Shown: piece by piece, positions 60,788 through 64,000 of the stretch | Position numbering within the stretch: the first letter of the stretch is position 1 | How the letters are laid out: each line of letters opens with the position of its first letter | NCBI RefSeq assembly: GCF_900240285.1 | Contig: NZ_OESS01000003.1 | Location: 744,001 to 808,000, forward strand | Source: Halobacillus sp. Marseille-P3879 | GTDB taxonomy: Bacteria; Bacillota; Bacilli; Bacillales; Halobacillaceae | Direction: 5' to 3' | DNA: 64,000 nt | Notes under the pieces: model-generated | Seen by the model: the letters and a program-made list of their open reading frames with translations, nothing else | Database searches by the model: none | What the model was told of the DNA's origin: nothing | Made by a program: the position numbers and the translations under genes

Positions 60788-60860
60788 GGGGCATTAGCTC
60801 AGCTGGGAGAGCGCTACACTGGCAGTGTAGAGGTCAGCGGTTCGAGCCCGCTATGCTCCA
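60788..60860 (+). tRNA. tRNA-Ala (anticodon GGC)
   Basis: 73 bases folding as a cloverleaf: GGGGCAT/ATGCTCC acceptor, D arm with AGCTCAGCTGGGAGAGCG, anticodon loop CTGGCAG, and TTCGAGC in the T arm. No CCA is encoded. A terminator follows (60868-60895) and it has its own promoter. Confidence 0.95.
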
Positions 60861-60867
60861 CTACTTC

Positions 60868-60895
60868 AAAACCCTTGTGCTGCAAGGGTTTTTCT
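60868..60895 (+). terminator. Terminator of tRNA-Ala
   Basis: AAACCCTTG/CAAGGGTTT stem with a five-base loop and T-rich tail. Confidence 0.85.
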
Positions 60896-60934
60896 TATGT
60901 CTATTAAATGGATTGCAAGCCCTTAAATACAACA

Positions 60935-61251
60935 CTTTACCTGTTCTGTGGTGGAAAAGATACTCCTGCTTCACCCTCCCAGAAATCCATCATCTTCATT
61001 ATTTCTATCTTCCATTGTTTATGATATTCCTTTAAAAGTTGCATATACCATTCTGGCATAACTACAGATGCTTTTTAGGCCCTTATTTTTGGATCCTTGA
61101 CTATAGACTTTCCCTTATGAGTACCTACAATGTTATTAACAACTTAAATTTCATTAGTTTCGAAGTGAATATTAGACCATTCTAGCGCAGTGAACTAACC
61201 TCTTCTAAATCCCCTAAAAAGAGCGCCTAAGCAATAAATTTTCCACATAAC
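60935..61251 (-). pseudogene. Degraded tyrosine recombinase (phage-type integrase) fragment
   Basis: One minus-strand frame reads KIYCLGALFRGFRRG, stop, FTALEWSNIHFETNEI, stop, VVNNIVGTHKGKSIVKDPK, stop, then MPEWYMQLLKEYHKQW. FRRG(E)xxALxW is the Arg-I box of the integrase catalytic domain. At least three in-frame stops disrupt it, and the N-terminus and the HxxR...Tyr end are missing. It starts about 75 bases from the 3' end of tRNA-Ala, the usual place for an integrase of an element that used a tRNA gene as its attachment site. Confidence 0.75.
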
Positions 61252-61546
61252 TTTTATCATCTAAGAATCTAATAAATTGAATGGTTTTAATGTTTACAAT
61301 TCTTTTTGAACCGAAAACAGGCAAGATGTGATTCCTTAGACTGCTCAACTGCTGATGTAATTTTTAACTATCGTAGGGGAAAGCTCCTTATGCAAGGCTA
61401 ATGGGTCAGGCAACGAATTCCTGATCCCGCTTTATATTTACAAAATAGACAGAAAAAACCCTTCCTCTTGTCAGTTTTATTTAAAACAGTCCATATGTAC
61501 TATGTTACTTACGAAAGGAATAGTTCCGTTTTCTTAATTTTCTTAA
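61252..61546. other. Non-coding gap between integrase relic and xylanase
   Basis: No ORF. Contains A/T-rich DNA with a few short direct and inverted repeats. It may include further debris of the former mobile element. I see no att duplicate of the tRNA end here. Confidence 0.5.
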
Positions 61547-61577
61547 AACTTAGTTTGTATACTGTACGAACTAAGTT
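61547..61577 (+). promoter_or_regulatory. XylR-type operator upstream of the xylanase gene
   Basis: AACTTAGTT and AACTAAGTT arms. The 25-base core 61550-61574 agrees at 18 positions with the B. subtilis xyl operator as I recall it (TTAGTTTGT left end, AACTAA right end). A TATACT sequence (61558-61563), a possible -10, lies inside the site, so bound repressor would block transcription. Confidence 0.7.
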
Positions 61578-61723
61578 AATGATGATATGATTTTCTATGA
61601 AAGGGCTACTTACATATGCGGTTACCTAAAATTGAAAGCCCTTCCAAAACGACTATTATTAAAAGGAGGTTATGAAGAGACTTTTAAAGCTTGAAAAAAT
61701 CTTTTAAAAGGAGAGATTAAAAC

Positions 61724-62905
<1,182 letters not shown>

Positions 62906-62916
62906 GTACTTTTTAG

Positions 62917-62960
62917 AAATCAGCTTCAGAATAGTGAAGCTGATTTCTTTCTTGCTTTTT
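62917..62960 (+). terminator. Terminator of the xylanase gene
   Basis: AAATCAGCTTC/GAAGCTGATTT perfect stem followed by a T-rich run. Confidence 0.88.
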
Positions 62961-63153
62961 TATTACGAGGGATAGTTGATAGGTTAATGTTTAAGAAAGG
63001 ACTGGTGTTTGGGTAATTGCTTCACTCAAGAAGGAGAACAGACCCGTCAGAAGTAAATCAGTGGAGTCGCGATAATAATGTCCTGTTCTTCCTTACTAAG
63101 ATGATGGTTTAAATAATTGTTTAATACTAGGGGCTTTCGCTCCTAACGGCAAC
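62961..63153. other. Non-coding gap
   Basis: No ORF I can support. It ends at a strong symmetric terminator that serves no evident gene. Confidence 0.5.
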
Positions 63154-63184
63154 AAAAAAGCCCTGACCAGGTCAGGGCTTTTTT
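63154..63184. terminator. Symmetric terminator with no obvious gene
   Basis: AAAAAAGCCCTGACC with GGTCAGGGCTTTTTT, almost no loop (a near-perfect palindrome). Works on either strand in principle. Confidence 0.8.
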
Positions 63185-63251
63185 GTTTTCTGAAATATTA
63201 TAGACGATTCGATCGCTTCTATATTTTTCTGCAATAGGACATAACTATAAG

Positions 63252-63272
63252 TTTATTTGTAAGACAAATAAA
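63252..63272. promoter_or_regulatory. FadR/GntR-type operator 1
   Basis: TTTATTTGT, AAG, ACAAATAAA: perfect nine-base arms. Its core TTGTAAGACAA fits the TnGTnnnACnA pattern of FadR-subfamily GntR regulators. It lies 19 bases before the -35 of the gntR gene. Confidence 0.7.
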
Positions 63273-63290
63273 TTTTCCTAATATTTTAAA

Positions 63291-63319
63291 TTGACATATA
63301 AATTTATTTGTCTTACAAT
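63291..63319 (+). promoter_or_regulatory. Sigma-A promoter of the gntR gene
   Basis: Perfect TTGACA and TACAAT, 17 bases apart. Confidence 0.78.
63308..63318. promoter_or_regulatory. FadR/GntR-type operator 2, over the -10
   Basis: TTGTCTTACAA again fits TnGTnnnACnA. It overlaps the -10 element, as expected for autorepression. Confidence 0.65.
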
Positions 63320-63359
63320 TTGACCATAAGATAATTAATAAAAGAGAGGAGGAAGCGAA

Positions 63360-64000
63360 TTGGAAGCAGAAAGCAGCAAATTTCCAATGAAAAATATCAA
63401 AAGAAGAACTTTATCCAATCAAGTAATTGAAGAAATTATTGATTTATTGATGAGCGGACAGTTGAAAGCGGGAGACAAGCTGCCTTCCGAACATGAATTA
63501 ATGGAGATGCTTGAAGTAAGTCGTCCAGTATTACGAGAGGCCTTGATTTCTTTAGAAAATCTAGGAGTTGTTCATCGAAAAACTAGAGAAGGAACGTTTT
63601 TTACTAAACGGGTAGGTAGTGAACCCTACCGTATTATGCTGGCCTTATCGATAGGTGATATTCAATCGATCATTGAAACACGTCTTTCACAAGAACTCGG
63701 TTTAGTAGCGATAGCAGCTGAGAAAATAACGGAATTGGATTTGAAAAGGTTGGAAGAAAACATCGAAGAAATGGAAAAAACTGAAGGAGATTACTTAAAG
63801 ATCGATAAAGAATTCCATCGAATCATTGCTTTTAGCGGAAGTAACCCTATAACTGAAGGAATCATTGATCCACTTCTCAATATGTATGACAAAACATTAG
63901 AAAACATCCCTATGAAAAATCGAAACAAAGAGGTAACCATTCAACATCACAAAGAGATTTACGAAGCTTTGAAAAACAAAGACCCTTTAGCAGCCTATCA
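63360..64000 (+). CDS. GntR-family (FadR/FCD subfamily) transcriptional regulator, 3' end outside window
   Basis: About 213 residues visible from a TTG start after GAGAGGAGG; the end is cut. The N-terminal winged helix has LSNQVIEEIIDLLMSGQLKAGDKLPSEHELMEMLEVSRPVLREAL; the FCD ligand domain starts near residue 95 with IETRLSQELGL, and KIDKEFHRIIAFSGSNP holds the typical Asp and His metal ligands. Many such proteins control sugar acid or carboxylate use. With a xylanase upstream, a glucuronate or xylo-oligosaccharide gene cluster downstream is a fair guess, but none is visible. Two operator-like sites suggest autoregulation. Confidence 0.85.
   Translation, partial: MEAESSKFPMKNIKRRTLSNQVIEEIIDLLMSGQLKAGDKLPSEHELMEMLEVSRPVLREALISLENLGVVHRKTREGTFFTKRVGSEPYRIMLALSIGDIQSIIETRLSQELGLVAIAAEKITELDLKRLEENIEEMEKTEGDYLKIDKEFHRIIAFSGSNPITEGIIDPLLNMYDKTLENIPMKNRNKEVTIQHHKEIYEALKNKDPLAAY

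Noticed and set aside
60640-61300. CRISPR array or tRNA cluster around the Ala tRNA
   Set aside because: Only one tRNA is present and no regularly spaced repeats occur.

Overview
The window reads as ordinary chromosome of a low-GC Gram-positive bacterium of the Bacillaceae, most likely a halophilic or halotolerant genus of the Halobacillus type. Supporting signs are MreBH, a TRAP-type trp leader, a bacillithiol deacetylase (BshB2), a sigma-B-like promoter, Zur, PerR and XylR boxes of Bacillus type, many acidic proteins and a BCCT compatible-solute transporter. Gene content and order in 7.7-27.3 kb echo the B. subtilis yfk/yfj region (yfkJ-yfkI-yfkH, yfkD, yfkC, pdaA, yfjP). The genus is an inference.

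Layout. 0-7.5 kb: end of an M15 peptidase gene, a ketopantoate-reductase-like enzyme, two related small ABM-fold proteins, mreBH, a YkgJ-MOSC-DUF1992-SRAP series and an alanine/sodium symporter. 7.7-13.2 kb: yfkJIH, a P1B4 metal ATPase under a PerR-like box, and a polar amino acid importer with no ATPase gene. 13.2-18.5 kb: a compact zinc regulon with a ycgQR-type pair facing znuC-znuB-zur, then znuA; four Zur-box-like sites sit in the control regions. 18.5-19.3 kb: a decayed IS1182-type element between two copies of a terminator palindrome. 19.3-34 kb: MFS, OsmC, YczE, YfkD, MscS, YuiF-type transporter, PdaA, a DNA glycosylase, a PAS histidine kinase, a YitT protein, an acyl-CoA synthetase and several small membrane proteins. 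34.4-44.5 kb: BCCT transporter, DUF5694 and luciferase-like genes, PepF, pterin dehydratase, an RluA-family enzyme, TypA and a YtkA-like lipoprotein. 44.5-53.3 kb: BshB2, a YugO-type K+ channel, NadE with a cysteine hydrolase, an autoregulated paired SMR operon, another transposase relic, a PAS-STAS protein, GNAT and SDR. 53.4-60.2 kb: a complete trpEDCFBA operon with trpG at its end. 60.3-64 kb: a YflT stress protein with a sigma-B promoter, tRNA-Ala, an integrase relic, a GH10 xylanase gene carrying an in-frame stop, and a FadR-type GntR regulator cut by the window edge.

How it works together. The clearest regulatory circuits are Zn (Zur boxes on uptake genes, with zur itself in the uptake operon), peroxide/iron (PerR box on the metal exporter), tryptophan (TRAP leader), xylan (XylR-like operator on the xylanase) and general stress (sigma-B on yflT). 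Mobile DNA is present only as relics: two transposase fragments and one integrase fragment. I found no CRISPR array, phage module, toxin-antitoxin locus or clear defence island. I do not see a convincing wholly new system; the most unusual points are the xylanase nonsense codon, the IS relic inside a duplicated terminator, the large unexplained palindromes before pepF, and several small conserved-looking ORFs.
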